A DNA stretch of 53,614 bases from positions 16,262 to 69,875 of the forward strand of contig MNCI01004138.1 in assembly GCA_015680685.1 (NCBI GenBank). The letters run 5' to 3'. Shown here in pieces: positions 22,223 through 33,992 of the stretch. This DNA comes from Gnetum montanum. Lineage: Eukaryota; Streptophyta; Gnetopsida; Gnetales; Gnetaceae. The notes beneath the pieces are model-generated. The model made no database searches. It was not told where the DNA came from and saw nothing but the letters and a program-made list of their open reading frames with translations. The position numbers and the translations under genes were made by a program. Position 1 is the first letter of the stretch. The number at the start of each line of letters is the position of its first letter.

Positions 22223-23271
22223 CAACTATGGGTTGCACCTTGCAAACTTTGATTTGCAACTTTTCCTCCTTTTCCTCATTAGTGCGAGGTGGTTCTTCCG
22301 TTGGATGAGACTTTTTGCATTGCAACCTAGTTTTCACTATTTTTGCAATGAGATGCATCCCCTTTAGCATGTTGCCTATGTTAATGGAAGATGCCTCTCC
22401 AATGCTATCTGGGGCACGAAAGGTATGCCCCACCCAATCCCTCGTCATTATTGAAAATGTTTCCCAATAGCTTCCAGGGGGTCTTGGGATCAGGTGGTGC
22501 AAAACACCTAGCAAATCCATAGCTTGGATATCTGGGTGCGATCTTGTTGCACCCAGGCACCATTCTCATGGACCACCAAGCATTCCACAAATCATCGCAA
22601 GCAGGCTATGAAGAATACATAATGCACATTGAAACATCCATCAAGCTTCTCACGAAGCTTAACCATTTCAACCAGCAAGCCTTCAGAAAGGTACTAGGCC
22701 CAGTTGTAGTGGGTTTCTTCTTCCATAATGTCCCTCATGATTCAATCTTTCTCCACTTCAAGAATTTTCCCTTAGGAGAGTAGCTTGGAAAATGCATGAG
22801 CATGGAAGATAGGATAAACCTTTTGGGCTACCCCTAGCCTAACCTTATGCATATAAATCCCTTTTCTATCCTTACTTGTCCCCAGACATTCCTCTATGTC
22901 CCCCTAATGGTTGACATCCTTGCCAGTATTATCTCCTATTGGAAAACCATCAAAGGAAACACCAAAAAGATCTGCAAAATTTTTTTCATTAATCTCAAAC
23001 ACCACCTACACATTATGAACTCGTGTGTGGAAGCGATCAGCCTTTTCAAAAAAGGAATCAACTAGCGAAAGCATTTATACAGCTGGGACACTTGGATTTT
23101 CTACTAGAAATAAATCCATGAGCTCAGCCTTCTAAACATTATGAACAAGAATGGCTAGGGCCTCATTGAATAGCCAACGTTGCATCTCGTCCACCTCCCT
23201 ATACTTGAAGAAGAGGTTGGTTTCATCACGCTCAGAGGTGATTACTGTAACCTCTTGGGATTCTCTTGCCA
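22223..23271 (-). pseudogene. Antisense gene exon 4
   Basis: Largest exon. The acceptor TATTATAG follows a T-rich tract. Reads ESQEVTVITSERDETNLFFK, MQRWLFNEALAILVHN, FFEKADRFHTRVHNV, VVFEINEKNFADLFGVSFDG (about 22985), then KVRLGVAQKVYPIFHAHAF and MVKLREKLDGCFNVHYVFF. Near 22520 the frame changes and continues as MDLLGVLHHLIPRPPGSYWE to the donor GTTG|GTAATT. The FEI-FADLFGVS-DG block resembles the I-LGI-G pattern of plant transposon-associated proteins; this is a weak hint only. Seven or so stops, mostly TAG and TGA. Confidence 0.65.
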
Positions 23272-23359
23272 CTATAATAATCAATGCCAAAATAAAAAAA
23301 AAGCAAAAACAAAATCAATCACTTGAACACATGATGAACAAATGCATAATTTAACACAC

Positions 23360-23617
23360 CGAGTCTAAATGGTGTAGGAAATGGTGGAATTTCCACCAGA
23401 ATGTCTTCTACTATAAGCGGTCAGCGAAATGCCCATTCGCTATCCAACTAGCCAAGTTCTTCACATTTCACAAAGTTGGATAGGTTTTGAAATCAAGCCC
23501 AAGTTGATCTATGATACTAGCACGTACATTCCCGGTAGAAGAGAACTCTTGTAAAGTCGTGTGGGTCAACGCCAATGTTCCCTTATTACCGTAAAGACCA
23601 TCCTCGTCAATTACAAA
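23360..23617 (-). pseudogene. Antisense gene exon 3
   Basis: Acceptor CCAAG at 23618. Frame FVIDEDGLYGNKGTLALTHT and SIIDQLGLDFKTYPTL, then stops (TGA; TAG TAG) and a Trp/His-rich end KTFWWKFHHFLHHLDS. The donor TCG|GTGTGT at 23359 leaves the join to exon 4 one base out of frame, probably by a small deletion. Confidence 0.6.
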
Positions 23618-23701
23618 CTTGGTAACATGCAGATAATGATAAGAATTTTTTAAATAATGTAAGACTAATGATAAAACATGCTTGAAACATCTTCATAGGA
23701 C

Positions 23702-24155
23702 CAACCCGCCGACACAATACACGGTTCCAAGTGGGTTCTGGAAGTAGGTGCCTATGTGACAGGCAATGAACAATGTGTTGTATTGATCATAGCATTTGAA
23801 TTCGGGCATGTCCCAAATCCAACACAAGCATATTAAGTCTCTTGGGCATAAATTTGAGCCTTCTACCCCTTTTCCCTTAATCAACCCATCAGCCATGAAC
23901 TTTAAAATGCTCTGGTTAGCCCTGGGCAACAACGTTTCAACAACTATAGTAGCTATCTTGACTGATAAGTGTGACCACACTATCCCACTGAAGTGGTGAA
24001 GAAGGAACTCTAGAAATTTTCATGCACCTTCCTGGAACCAAACTTCCTGATGCCCTACTCATGCATGGGGAGTGGGGATGCTGGCTACAGGTTCACTCAG
24101 GTAGCACAGGACTCCCACCAGCTCAAGAATGATCAAGATGGATTTTAACATTACC
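23702..24155 (-). pseudogene. Antisense gene exon 2
   Basis: Acceptor TTATGTAG at 24156. Frame reads VMLKSILIILELVGVLCYLS, later IATIVVETLLPRANQSILKF, then CLCWIWDMPEFKCYDQY and a hydrophobic end GTVYCVGGL. Two TGA codons interrupt it. The donor TTG|GTCCTA at 23701 is weak but leaves phase 0, as the next exon needs. Confidence 0.65.
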
Positions 24156-24319
24156 CTACATAATACAACAAAAGTGTTAGTACATTGTTCAACTGATGAT
24201 TACTAAGTAGCATAGCGTACCCCTTAGTTTACAGATTTTCCCTTAGGCATGAAACATTAAGTCCCTGGCATGGTAAAATAGAACCACCCACCACATTCAC
24301 CGTAGTAGGGTGTTACAGG

Positions 24320-26084
24320 TGTACCAACCTAAATCGTCGATGTAAGGCTGGAAGGGAAACAGACACTGAAAGATTGTTAGGCATGCACAGTTGACCCTGC
24401 CTTCACTTGAGGGAAAGCTGGAGAAGCGAACGAAGACAGAGTGCCTTGGATGGTCTACACAAAAATCAACCAAGGACTTCCCCGAGTGTAAACTATGGCT
24501 TGCGCTGGGGTTATCGTATCTTAAAACATGAACAATATGCATAAAATGTAAACAGACATATATGCAGTGTATTACAAACAGAACATAAATAGGATCATAA
24601 ATAGAATATAAGTAGAACGTACACTAAATGTAATCAGAATGCAAATAGAATGTAAACTAAATATAAAACAGAGTAAACAGAAATAATGGTTGGTTAGAAA
24701 AACTAACTGAATTGTATTGCTTAGAAAAGGTATGCGCCGATCAAAGCGTAGCTACACATGTGAATGGCAAGTCAAATGCCTAGCCTCGGGGTGATGTGAT
24801 GCAAGGTGATGATGTGATGTGATGTATGTGAAAGTACTTGGATGCCAGGAGTCAAGTGTGCCAAGAGTCCAAGGATTGTTGGTTTTCTGTATGTTCTTAG
24901 AATTGCCAATGTCTCCAATTGCCAACCCCAGTTTATGTGAATTGACAGGGTATTTATAGGGCTAGGCTGAACTTAGGTTCAAAATTCAAGAATGGAATCA
25001 ATGGTTGGGAGATTAGAGGAAAGCGGATCTCGTGACACGTGTCTAATGGACAGCTATGCATGAGTTGGATGTGTGTCGGCAAGCTATGTTCTTGACCAGG
25101 TACATTGCATTTTACAACTCGTGGGTTACTCAAGCCCATGGGAGTACATACAATTTAGACCATGAGGGCTCAACAAGCCCACAAGTGAAGATTTACAATG
25201 ATAATGTACAATAAGAAAAATTGGTTCTGGCTCCATTGAAACTTATAAATTTGTGATTTGACTGCTACTGCAAGATGTCGATCTGAAGGCTTTCATGGCT
25301 GCTTGAGGTGGTTCTATCCTACCAGAGCTTCCACCATGAATGGATGTGGGCTTCAGCATGTGTTGATTTGAGCTTCAGCATCCTCATGCTGCATTCATGC
25401 CCAGCATTTGTCTTCAGCATGTGTGTCCCAATGTCCAGCATCCATGCATATGCTACACTTACATTATATTCACGCTCAGTGTGACCTTCAGCATGAGTGG
25501 GGCAAAAGACACGTTTTGACACCAATTTCTGAATTTCAAACCCTGATTCTTGAAGTGTAACTACTGCCTACCTATGTGTGATCTTGAGGTTGAAAACTGA
25601 GGTTGATGTGTCTTGTTCTTAAGCCCTTTTTTGCGAGGTCAAGCTACACTCACGCTGCAGCATGACCACAGCGTGACTTGCAGTGTGACCTGCAACATGA
25701 CCTGCAAACACCTATGAAACTTCTAATTTTTGACTTAAAATTTGGAGATTCTAGAGGCTGAAGTCTAGAGGTTGTCGATGGTGAGCCTGAGGATCATTTG
25801 CTCCTTTGAAAATCTGATTGTTTTGACTTGATTTGGAGGCTTTGAGAGTTGGTCACGCTAAACTCAACCTGCAGCATGACCACAGCGTGCCCTTCACCTT
25901 TTAACTTGATTTTGACACTGTTTGGAGTTGGTTATGCTAGGGGCAAGTTAGTTTTGACAGCATGAGAAACTTTCATTGGGCAAGCTAGGTGTGAGCTCCA
26001 TGCCTTAGTCAAATTTTACCTCTGGATGCTCAACACAGCCTTAGTCATTTTCAAAGTGTTTAGGCCGAAATTAGTGGTGTTTCA
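24320..26084 (-). repeat. 3' LTR of C2
   Basis: Begins TGTACCAACCTAAATCG and ends GTGGTGTTTCA on the plus strand. Minus-strand TATA box TATAAATA at 24951-24958, with a CACGTG G-box at 25036-25041 about 80 bases upstream. U3 carries GCAGCATGACC-type words. Confidence 0.9.
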
Positions 26085-26103
26085 TTAGCCCCTCTTTGTT
26101 GAC
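26085..26103 (-). promoter_or_regulatory. Polypurine tract of C2
   Basis: On the minus strand GTCAACAAAGAGGGGCTAA directly precedes the LTR. It closely matches the B tract (AAAAAAGAGGGGCCAT at 39748-39763). Confidence 0.85.
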
Positions 26104-27240
26104 ATCTTGAGGAATCCACCCGAGAGGTTTCAACAAAGAAGTGCAAAACACCATGATCAAGCAAGTACCAAGAATTATCCATCAGCCCTTGGCTGGATGA
26201 CATCGCACCATGTCCAAAAGTACATGGGATCAGGGAAATGCAATTTGAGATGCAAGGGGCGGGGATTGGTTGTAACTAGGGGAAGCTAGGAGTTGGTTAA
26301 GGGTGATAATTGCTATTGGAATTATGGGAGAGGAATGCTCTTATGTGAATGAGCTATATCTTTGGTCCTTGTCCATAGCTAGTGTTTAGTAGACTTGAGG
26401 CCAAGACATAGGAAGTGCATTCTTTGAAGAAATGGGACTCTTAAAGAGTGTTTACGAGGCCCATTGTAAATAGCCAAAGCCACGTGATGGTATGAAACAT
26501 GGTCTCTTTGATTCACAAGTGTAGCTATTTTTCAAGATAATTTCCTTCTTGCCTAGGGCTCATATGAGAATAGCCAATAGTCTTTTGCTTATGATGTCAA
26601 CGAGGTCATCAAGACCTTTTCCGTGCACTTTTCTCTTTGACCTTTTTGTTCTTTTTCATTTTTTTCTTATCATTTTTTGTTTTTTTCTTTTCTTATTTTG
26701 TTTCTACTTTGTTTTTTCTCTTTTTCTTCTTTTCGATCTTTTTGAAAGAACTTGCTTTTAGCACTGTGCTCATGTTCGAGTGCTTGCATTTTGTGTCATG
26801 TACTGTGTACTATGTTTTGTGTCACAACTGCTTAGAGAGTCACAGTGTGCAACAGTATATCCAGAGTTTTGAACTAAGTGGAATGTATCTAGGGGTGTAA
26901 TTGAATAGGATAATTGGGACATGATGGAGAAATAGGGGATATATCAGGAGTTGGGAATGTACTTATGAACAGTTTGATTAACCCAGTTACGTGCGTCAGG
27001 AAGAATGTGAAACCTTATCATCACGATGAACTACATCTATGTACGAATGCCTCAAGAGTGTCATCCTACAAACACAACTCCAAGAAGACAAGAAAAACAT
27101 AAATGAATTGGTTAACTAAGCACTTTAAACCAGGAGATGTAGTCACCACATGTAATTTTCAAAGCAAACAGAATCATGAACAACATTAGCTTCATTAGTG
27201 TCCATGTGCAACAAGTCTTTGTGGAACATATACAACCAGT
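26104..27240 (-). other. C2 interior without recognisable gene
   Basis: No coding motif on either strand. 26630-26760 is a T-rich stretch that opens long spurious plus-strand frames of Phe and Leu. The corresponding part of B is 38520-39747. Confidence 0.6.
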
Positions 27241-27249
27241 TTTAGTAAC

Positions 27250-27890
27250 ATATCTTTTCAAATTTTTCTTGGTCTTCAATGATGTTGCCAGTTTATAGTC
27301 TTAGTAGACTATTGCAGGTTAGTTTCATGTCCTAACCCCTTGGACAATGCTAGTTTAGCATTGTAGCGGATGATGCATTGCTAGTTTATAGTCATAGCGG
27401 ACTATGAAGAGGCAAACTAGTTTATAGTCTTAATGGACTCTAGGTGCTAGGTTTATGTCATGGTAGATAGATGTAGCAATTTAGTGTCATACCAGATAGA
27501 GCTTTGTGATGTCAGTTTATCGTCATGACTCCAGGACAATCTATGGTATCAGTTTTAAGTCATGATGCCAGGACTTCTCTATGGTATTAGTTTTAAGTCA
27601 TGATGCCAGGACTTCTCTGTGGTATCAATTTTAATTCATGATGCCAGGACTTGTCTGTGGTATTAGTTTTAATTCATGATTCCAAGACTTGTCTGTGGTA
27701 TCAGTTTTAAGTCATGATGTCAGGACTTGTCTGTGGTATCAGTTTTAAGTCAAGATGCCAGGACTTTTTTGTGGTATCAGTTTTAAGTCATGATGCCAGG
27801 ACTTTTCTGTGGTATCAATTTTTAAGTCATGATGTCAAGACTATTCTATGTTAATTTATAGTCATAGCAGACTGTCTGTGCTTACCTTCC
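27250..27890 (-). repeat. Stem-module tandem array in C2 (GTC/GAC type)
   Basis: Read on the minus strand, early units are AGTC-N6-GACT-ATAAACTAG with loops such as CGCTAT or TACTAA. Later units, about 39 bp each, are AGTCCTGGCATCATGACT followed by TAAAACTGATACC. The paired tetramer is kept while the loop changes. Equivalent to 38180-38505 in B. Confidence 0.85.
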
Positions 27891-28039
27891 TTGTATAAGG
27901 TGTGATGCTACATGCATGGTCATGCTGTGTGCCTGCAAGATCCTACAAAAATCAACTAGGAAGAAAACAACATCAAGCAAAACCTACCATACATAGATGT
28001 GAAATGTATGAATGAAAGATAATCAATGAAAAAGGTGAT

Positions 28040-28135
28040 AGTTTTAGGCCGTTCTAGGCTGTAAGCTAGTTTAAGGCCTTTTCGGGCCCTTGTTAGTTTA
28101 ATGTCATTTCAGATGTGGGATAGATTAACGTCATT
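28040..28135 (-). repeat. Stem-module repeats after C2 protease (GGCC type)
   Basis: Minus strand: GGCCCGAAAAGGCCTTAAAC and two diverged neighbours (TGACATTAAAC, TGACGTTAATC). Same consensus and same place relative to protease as 20070-20405 in B. Confidence 0.8.
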
Positions 28136-28149
28136 TTGGACAGAGGTTA

Positions 28150-28876
28150 TGAAGGGCTATTGGGTGGATGGGGCATTGTCGCCACGTATGATGGTCTCCC
28201 TCCCTTTGTGGAGGAGGTGGAGTTCTTAGTGGATGGGAGATGACACTGCGCATGACCTAGCTAGCCAGGGACATCCTAGGATCATGTTGTAGTCTGGCAT
28301 CTTGTTGACGACTGTAAAGTTTGCAATTGTGGGGTGCTAGTCTCCTATCGTGAAGGTGATGTGGATTGTGCCTTTAATGGCTACACATGCTCCATCGAAG
28401 GAGTTTAGAGACTCGATTTTAGTTAGTTGAATGTTGTGCGTTAGGCCTAGTCGTTCGACGACGGAGTGTGCAACAAAATTTTTTGTCATGCCATCATCGA
28501 TGTGTACTCTGCATACTATGTATTTTCTAATGCTTACACTAATGTTCAATGGTGCATGTATGACCTCCCCTTGTTTGGGGTCAATCTTGACATCATTGTT
28601 GCATAAGGTTAGAGTCGTTGTTTTTGTATCTTGTGGTACAGGGGATGTAATGGCTCCGCAAATGGCGTATTTAGTTGGAGACATGTTTTATGTAGCAGGG
28701 ATGGAGGCAAGCATGTGTGCTAGTGCTTGGCAGTGCTTTGATGATGTTAACATGAAGTCAAGCAAGGTAGGCATTACATTCTTATGTTTTAATGCAGTGT
28801 GAGTATCAGATAGTACGTCTATGAGGTCGTTGTTTATGTTTGTCAAGGTGGGAGCCTCCTCTATTTTGTGAGCCAT
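28150..28876 (-). pseudogene. C2 aspartic protease region
   Basis: Retropepsin remnant in frame with gag upstream. Landmarks: LNISVSIRKYIVCRVHIDDG (active-site Asp present; the usual Ala after DDG is Met), LNSFDGACVAIKGTIHITF, and after a stop at 28337 YNMILGCPWLARSCAVSSPI. The pre-protease part (28876-28688, SSKHCQALAHMLASIP) is the homologue of the B segment that C1 split. Two or three nonsense codons, no frameshift. Confidence 0.8.
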
Positions 28877-29639
28877 AATGTAGATCTCTCATGAAGGGGC
28901 AATGCATAAGGGTTGTTGTTTAGTGGCCCTAGGGGTAGAGCTAGGGCTGATTTGTGGTTTAGGCATTGGTGACTTGGGTTACCACTACTTGTATGTGGCC
29001 AAGTTGCTGGAACTTGGACTTGGTGTGGATCTCGCTGGAGCAACTTGTGTGTTTAACATTGTGATCGATGATGGCTGGTAGTTTAACGTTGGACCAAACG
29101 GGTTGTTAGATGTTGCCCTTATGATGAAGGATCTCTTGTTTTAGGAAGTCGTTGAAGGTATGGGACTGCTAGGTTGCACTACGTTCAGCAATACTTTCAT
29201 TGCCATTATTTGTAAATTGTTTTGCAACGTTTGACAAGTTTTTATGTCATGTCTAGACATTTGGTGGTAGTGGTAGTATGCACTTAAGTCAAAATGTTGT
29301 GGGACACATGCGTTGTATGTTGTAGTGGGATGACTTGCCAATTCACAGTGTTTCTGGTTGCATATGTAGGCATCATCTAACATGTGTTTACATTGGACCA
29401 AACTAGCATTAAGAAGCTATTCTAGCAATTGGAAAGGTTTTCTCAGCAATGGTATGTGTTTGTGTTGGATGCACTCATGTCTAGGAGTGACTTGTGTGGC
29501 GGCGCCAAAGCTAGAGCTAGCAGCTTGGGGTGTTGAGGCCACAGGTCTGTTGGTTGCATGTGTTGGCATGGTGATTGTTGCAATTTTTGCATTTGATGTT
29601 TCTTGTATATCCTACGCTATTTTTTTTGTTTGTGTTGAT

Positions 29640-29745
29640 TGCAGTTGTTGCATTTTTTTTTGTGCATGTTGTTGTTTGTATTGTTGTGCATGTTGTTGTT
29701 TGTGTTGTTGTGCATGTTTTTGTTTTTTGTGTTGGCTCCTATAGG
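29640..29745 (-). repeat. Coding minisatellite, His/Gln-rich, in C2 gag
   Basis: Repeats of TTGTTGTTTGTGTTGTTGTG type on the plus strand. In the gag frame they give alternating HAQQ and HKQQ. B has a Lys/Asn/Thr-rich segment instead. Confidence 0.85.
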
Positions 29746-30439
29746 CCAAGTAGGATGGGTCATTACTTGCTCTTGTTGCCTCCTCGATGCCCTTAGCTTG
29801 GTCAAAGGCCTGGATAAGAGACTTTGGGGCCTGGTAGAGCAGTTTGGACTTGATGAAGTCATTAACTGCACCCTTGAAGATTGCCAAGAGATGTGTCTCG
29901 GTGATCACCTCATGCATTTCATTGCTTGTGCCACTCCATCGCTAGAGGAAGGGTAGTATGGGCTCCAGGGGTCCTTGGCTGACATGGAGGAGCTTTTCGA
30001 TTGTCACTTCAAGTCTGATGTTGTATCGGAAGTGTTTCACAAAATGGTGTATGAGATCCTTGAGGGATGCGATGGAAGCTCGAGGTAGGGCACGATACCA
30101 GTCTAAAGTTTTGCCAGTGAGCGACAATGCAAAGAGGCGTAAAATGGCATGTGGCCAGAAGTGCAACGTGATGGCTTCTATGTAGAATGTGATGATATGT
30201 GCATAGGGGTCACTATGACCATTGTATTTTGTTAGATGTGGCAAAGAACTGCCCATGGGTAGTGTAAGGGATGGGACCATAGGATAGATTGGATCATCAT
30301 GGTAAAAGTTCACCACCTTGGGTGTCTCTGAGGACGTAGCCTTAAGCTAGTTGATTTCCTCTATCAAAGTCTAGATGAGTTGGGATACTTTTTTCCAACT
30401 CATAGATTCACCAGCCGGTTGTGTTGACTAGACTCGCGT

Positions 30440-30600
30440 AGGTTGTGCGGTGAAGGGTTGGATCATTGGTTGTGGGCTTTGCGAGTTTAATGTCATGGTA
30501 GATGATTTTTGGTAGTTTAACGTAATACCGGATGTGTGTTGGTAGTTTAAGACCATACTAGGCCATGGATAATTTAACATCATCCCGGACGAATGATGAG
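30440..30600 (-). repeat. Stem-module repeats inside the C2 gag reading frame
   Basis: Minus-strand units GGCCTAGTATGGTCTTAAAC, ATCCGGTATTACGTTAAAC and ATCTACCATGACATTAAAC, about 33 bases apart, so that the array stays in frame and codes for repeating LN-Y or LN-S peptides. Confidence 0.75.
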
Positions 30601-31059
30601 CAGGTGCTTGAGACACTACTGAAACAGGCAAGGCACATGTGGCGCCTGCGTAAATGTTGGGTTCAGGTTGGGGAGGTTGGGGCATGGCCCCAGCGTAGGC
30701 ATAAGGTACTTGTGTTTCTTAGGGCTTGGCCTCATCATACATACAAGGTGTTTGGATTGTTTGGGGCTGGGCCCCAGTGTGCATAGACTGTGAAGCGAAT
30801 GCCTTGGGTGTGTGCTCCAAGTGTTGTGATTGTTGTGAGGAAGCAAGGCCCCAAGGGCTATCGGGTTTGGGCAGGGCCGCAAACTCGTACTCGTGCTTGG
30901 ATGGCGATCTCAGGTAAGAGGAAGTCATCTCAGAATTATTATGTTGTGTGTATTGTATGTATTGGACAAGGTGATCCATGTTGGTGGCAGTCAGTACAAA
31001 GACCGGCTTGAAGTTAGGTGCGAATTACAGTGAATTCAGCTTTGAAACGAATGTGTTTT

Positions 31060-31240
31060 GTGTTTTTTTGTTGAAAAAACACTGTAGCGGCACTGTAGAA
31101 GTACTGTAGCGGTACTGTAGTAGCATGGCTACTATAGTAGCGTGCAACATGAGCACTATAGCAGCATGACTACTATAGCAGCATGAGTACTGTAGCATGA
31201 GCGTGAGTTTTAGCACTTGGTTTGCGTAGCGTTTGAACAA
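31060..31240 (-). repeat. GTAGC-rich leader repeats of C2
   Basis: Between gag and primer site lie short repeats ACTGTAGCGGT, ACTATAGCAGCATG and similar, about 12-15 bases each. They resemble the words in the B leader and in 33058-33480. Confidence 0.8.
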
Positions 31241-31282
31241 GTAGTGTGATCAGGGTTTTGATTAAATGGTAAACATGTTCAA

Positions 31283-31299
31283 CCCTCCTTCTAGCACCA
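31283..31299 (-). promoter_or_regulatory. Primer-binding site of C2
   Basis: Minus strand TGGTGCTAGAAGGAGGG, six bases inside the 5' LTR end. It shows that 31306-33052 is the 5' LTR and fixes the minus orientation. Confidence 0.8.
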
Positions 31300-31305
31300 A
31301 TTTAC

Positions 31306-33052
31306 TATACTAACATAAATCATCAGTGTAAAGCTAGAAGGGAAATAGACACTGAAAGATCATCAGGCATGCACAGTTGACCCTACCTTCACTTGAGGGC
31401 AAGCTGGAAAAGGAAACGAAGGTAGAGTGCCTTGGATGGTCTGCACACAAATCAACCATGGACTTCCCCGAGTGTAAACTATGGCTTGCACTAAGGTTAT
31501 CGTATCTTAAAACGTGAACAGTGCACATAAAATGTAAATAGAAATATATGCAGTGTATTAAAAATGGAATATAAATAGGATCATAAATAGAATATAAGCA
31601 GAATGTAAACTAAATGTAAGCAGAACGCAAACAGAACATAAACTAAATATAAAATAGAGTAAACGGAAATAATGGTTGGCTGGAAAAACAAATTGAATTG
31701 TATTGCTTAAAAAAGGTATGCACCGGTTAAAGAGTAGCTACATGTGTGGATGGCAGGTCAAACACCTAGCCCTAGGATGATGTGATGTGAGGTGATGATG
31801 TGATGTGATGTATGTGAGAAGTACTTGGATGCCAAGAGTCAAGTGTGCCGAGCGTCCAAGGATTGTTTGTTTTCTGTATGTTTTCAAAATTGCCAATGTC
31901 TCCAATTTCCAACCTCGATTTATGTGAATTGATAGGGTATTTATAGGGCTGGGCTGAACTTAGGTTCAAAATTCAAGAATAGAATCAACGGTTGGGAGAT
32001 GAGAGGAGAGCGGATCTCGTGACACGTGTCTGATGGATAGCTATGCATGAGTTGGATGTGTGTCGGCAAGCTACGTTCTTGACCAGGTACATTGCATTTT
32101 ACAACTCGTGGGTTACTCAAGCCCATGGGAGTACATACAATTTAGACCATGAGGGCTCGACAAGCCCACAAGTGAATATTTACAATGATAATGTACAACA
32201 AGAAAAATTAGTTCTAGCTCCATTGAAACTTCTAAATTTGTGATTTGACTACTGCTGCAGGATGTTGATCTGAAGGGTTTCGTGGCTACTTGAGGTGGTT
32301 CTGTCCTGCTAGAGCTTCCAGCATGAATGGATGTGGGCTTCAGCGTGCTCACACTGCATTCATGCCCAGTGTTTGTCTTCAGCATGTGTGTTCCAGCATC
32401 TATCATCCCAGCATCCAGCATCCATGCGTACGCTACACTCACGTTGTATTCACGCTCAATGTGACCTTTAGTGTGAGTGGGAAAAAAGACACGTTTTGGC
32501 ACTGATTTCTAAATTTCGAACCCTAATTCTTGAAGTGTAACTACTGCCTGCCTGTGTGTGATCTTGAGGTTGAAAACTAAGGTTCATGTGTCTTATTCTT
32601 GAGCCCATTTTTGGGAGGTCATGCTGCACTCACACTATAGCATGACCACAGTGTGACCTACAAACACTTATGAAAACTTGCAATTTTTTACTTAAAATTT
32701 GGAGATTCTGGAGGCTGAAGTCTAGAGGTTGTCAATGGTGAGCTTGAGGATGATTTTCTCCTTTGGAAATCTGATTGTTTTGACTTGATTTGGAGGCTTT
32801 GAGAGTTGGTCACGCTGGACTCAACCTACAGTGTGACCACAGCATGCCCACAGCGTGCCCTTCACCTTTTGACCTAATTTTGACACTGTTTGGAGTTGGT
32901 TATGCTGGGGGAAACCTAGTTTTGATAGCGTGAACAACCTACCTTGGGCAAGCTGGGTGTGAGCTCCATGCCTTAGCCAAATTTTACCTCTGGATGCTCA
33001 AGAGGTCTTGAGTCATTTTCGAAGTATTTAGGCCTAAATTAGTGGTGTTTCA
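31306..33052 (-). repeat. 5' LTR of C2
   Basis: Pairs with 24320-26084. Plus-strand left end TATACTAACATAAATC is a mutated form of TGTACCAACC; right end GTGGTGTTTCA. Inverted TATA box at 31938-31945 and a CACGTG upstream near 32022. Confidence 0.9.
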
Positions 33053-33057
33053 ATAGG

Positions 33058-33990
33058 TAGCGTAGCGTAGCAAGTACACCCTGAACAGTGTAGTGGGTAC
33101 ATCCTACATAGCATAGCATAGCAGGCACACCCTGCACAACATACTATAGTAGGTACACCTTGCACAGCATAGTGTAGCAGGCATACCCAGTATAGCATAG
33201 TGCAGCAGCTTCACTGTGCACAAGAGTGACAACTGCGTTACACACAGCATAGCAAGACGACCACACCCCATGCAATGCAACAACGTAAAAGGTGCAACAT
33301 GTACAATAATATAGCAACCATGACAATGTAGCAAATACAATACTACAAATATTGTAGTAGCATAATGGCATTAACAACGTAGCAGTGTAGCATGTCTACT
33401 AGCATAACAGCATAGCAGGCCTGCCAACGTAGCCACATAGCAGTGTCACTACGTAGCATAGCAACCGTCAAAAACGCAACAATCTGATAGTCATGCTAAC
33501 AAAAAAAAATACATACAGTGTCCCTATTACCCCAAACCTGCCTCACTGCGTGAAATGTAACAAAATGAAATGCAAGTAAAAAGGAAGCCCCCCCCCCCCC
33601 CCCCTACACATGCTACGCTACACTAAATATACATTATGCTACCTAAGAAACCTTGCAGGAAAAAATCCCCTTTGTGTGTGCTACACTACATTGAATATGC
33701 ATTACACCACAACCACCCAAACCCTTGCAATGATGCATCAACCATTCCCAACAATGCTAGTTAGGGTAATGCCACGCGTAAACCACCCAAACCGTAGAGT
33801 AGCAAATACCATAACCGCTGCAACTAGAGTGGCAACAGCCACAACATAGCAACCAAAACAGTAGTAAAGGCAATGATAACAGTTGCAGCGTCACAATAGT
33901 GATGATTATAACAACCAAAACATAGTGATAGTAGTAACAATTTAACTTGGCAAATTGCACATGACGTAAACGAGGGTAGCGTAGCAACTT
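33058..33990. other. Intron 1 of the antisense gene, repeat-rich
   Basis: Part of B between C2 and antisense exon 1. 33058-33480 is a degenerate array of GTAGCATAGCAGG-like words, often palindromic with their neighbours. 33588-33604 is a run of 17 C. No coding motif seen on either strand. Confidence 0.7.
33588..33604 (+). repeat. Poly-C tract (17 bases)
   Basis: An uninterrupted C17 following AAAAAGGAAG. Such runs are rare and prone to length error in sequencing. Confidence 0.9.
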
Positions 33991-33992
33991 AC

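Larger units (their letters stand above)
29141..30979 (-). pseudogene. C2 gag
   Basis: Tat-type gag in one frame, broken only by stop codons. The N-terminal part (30979-30428) is Gln/Pro/His-rich and includes four in-frame repeats of about ten residues around the word TLNYQ or MLNYP, encoded by the stem module. The capsid follows in 30316-29942 (KYNGHSDPYAHIITFYIEAI; LTGKTLDWYRALPRAS) and 29917-29612 (LLAIFKGAVNDFIKSKLLYQ). A His/Gln-rich tract encoded by 21-24 base repeats (29640-29745) comes next. The Cys-His-like segment AYYHYHQMSRHDIKTCQTLQ lies at 29300-29200. Closely parallels the B gag but is better preserved. Confidence 0.85.
24320..33052 (-). mobile_element. Element C2: gag-protease-only Tat-like retrotransposon
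   Basis: Minus-strand element with 1.75-kb LTRs (24320-26084 and 31306-33052), flanked by ACAGG (24315-24319) and ATAGG (33053-33057), a one-mismatch target duplication. The polypurine tract follows the left LTR and the primer site abuts the right LTR. The interior carries gag and protease in one frame from about 30979 to 28150 with only nonsense changes, then tandem arrays and about 1.1 kb without ORFs. Reverse transcriptase, both RNases H and integrase are absent. Its gag, protease, primer site and LTR ends match element B, so it is a short derivative of the same group. It sits in intron 1 of the antisense gene. Confidence 0.9.

Noticed and set aside
22405-22590. Alternative frame through antisense exon 4 (KTPWKLLGNIFNN)
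   Set aside because: It ends at a stop and does not reach the 22223 donor in phase, whereas the MDLLGVLHHL frame does.
26630-26900. Overlapping plus-strand frames rich in Phe and Leu, looking like membrane segments
   Set aside because: They come from a T-rich tract inside C2 and carry no domain or start signal.
27530-27835. Regular repeats of about 39 bp resembling a CRISPR array
   Set aside because: The spacers are as repetitive as the repeats and there are no cas genes; it is a tandem array in a plant retrotransposon.
33104-33377. Cys/Leu/Tyr-rich minus-strand frames
   Set aside because: They translate the GTAGC-like repeats and show no start or splice context.
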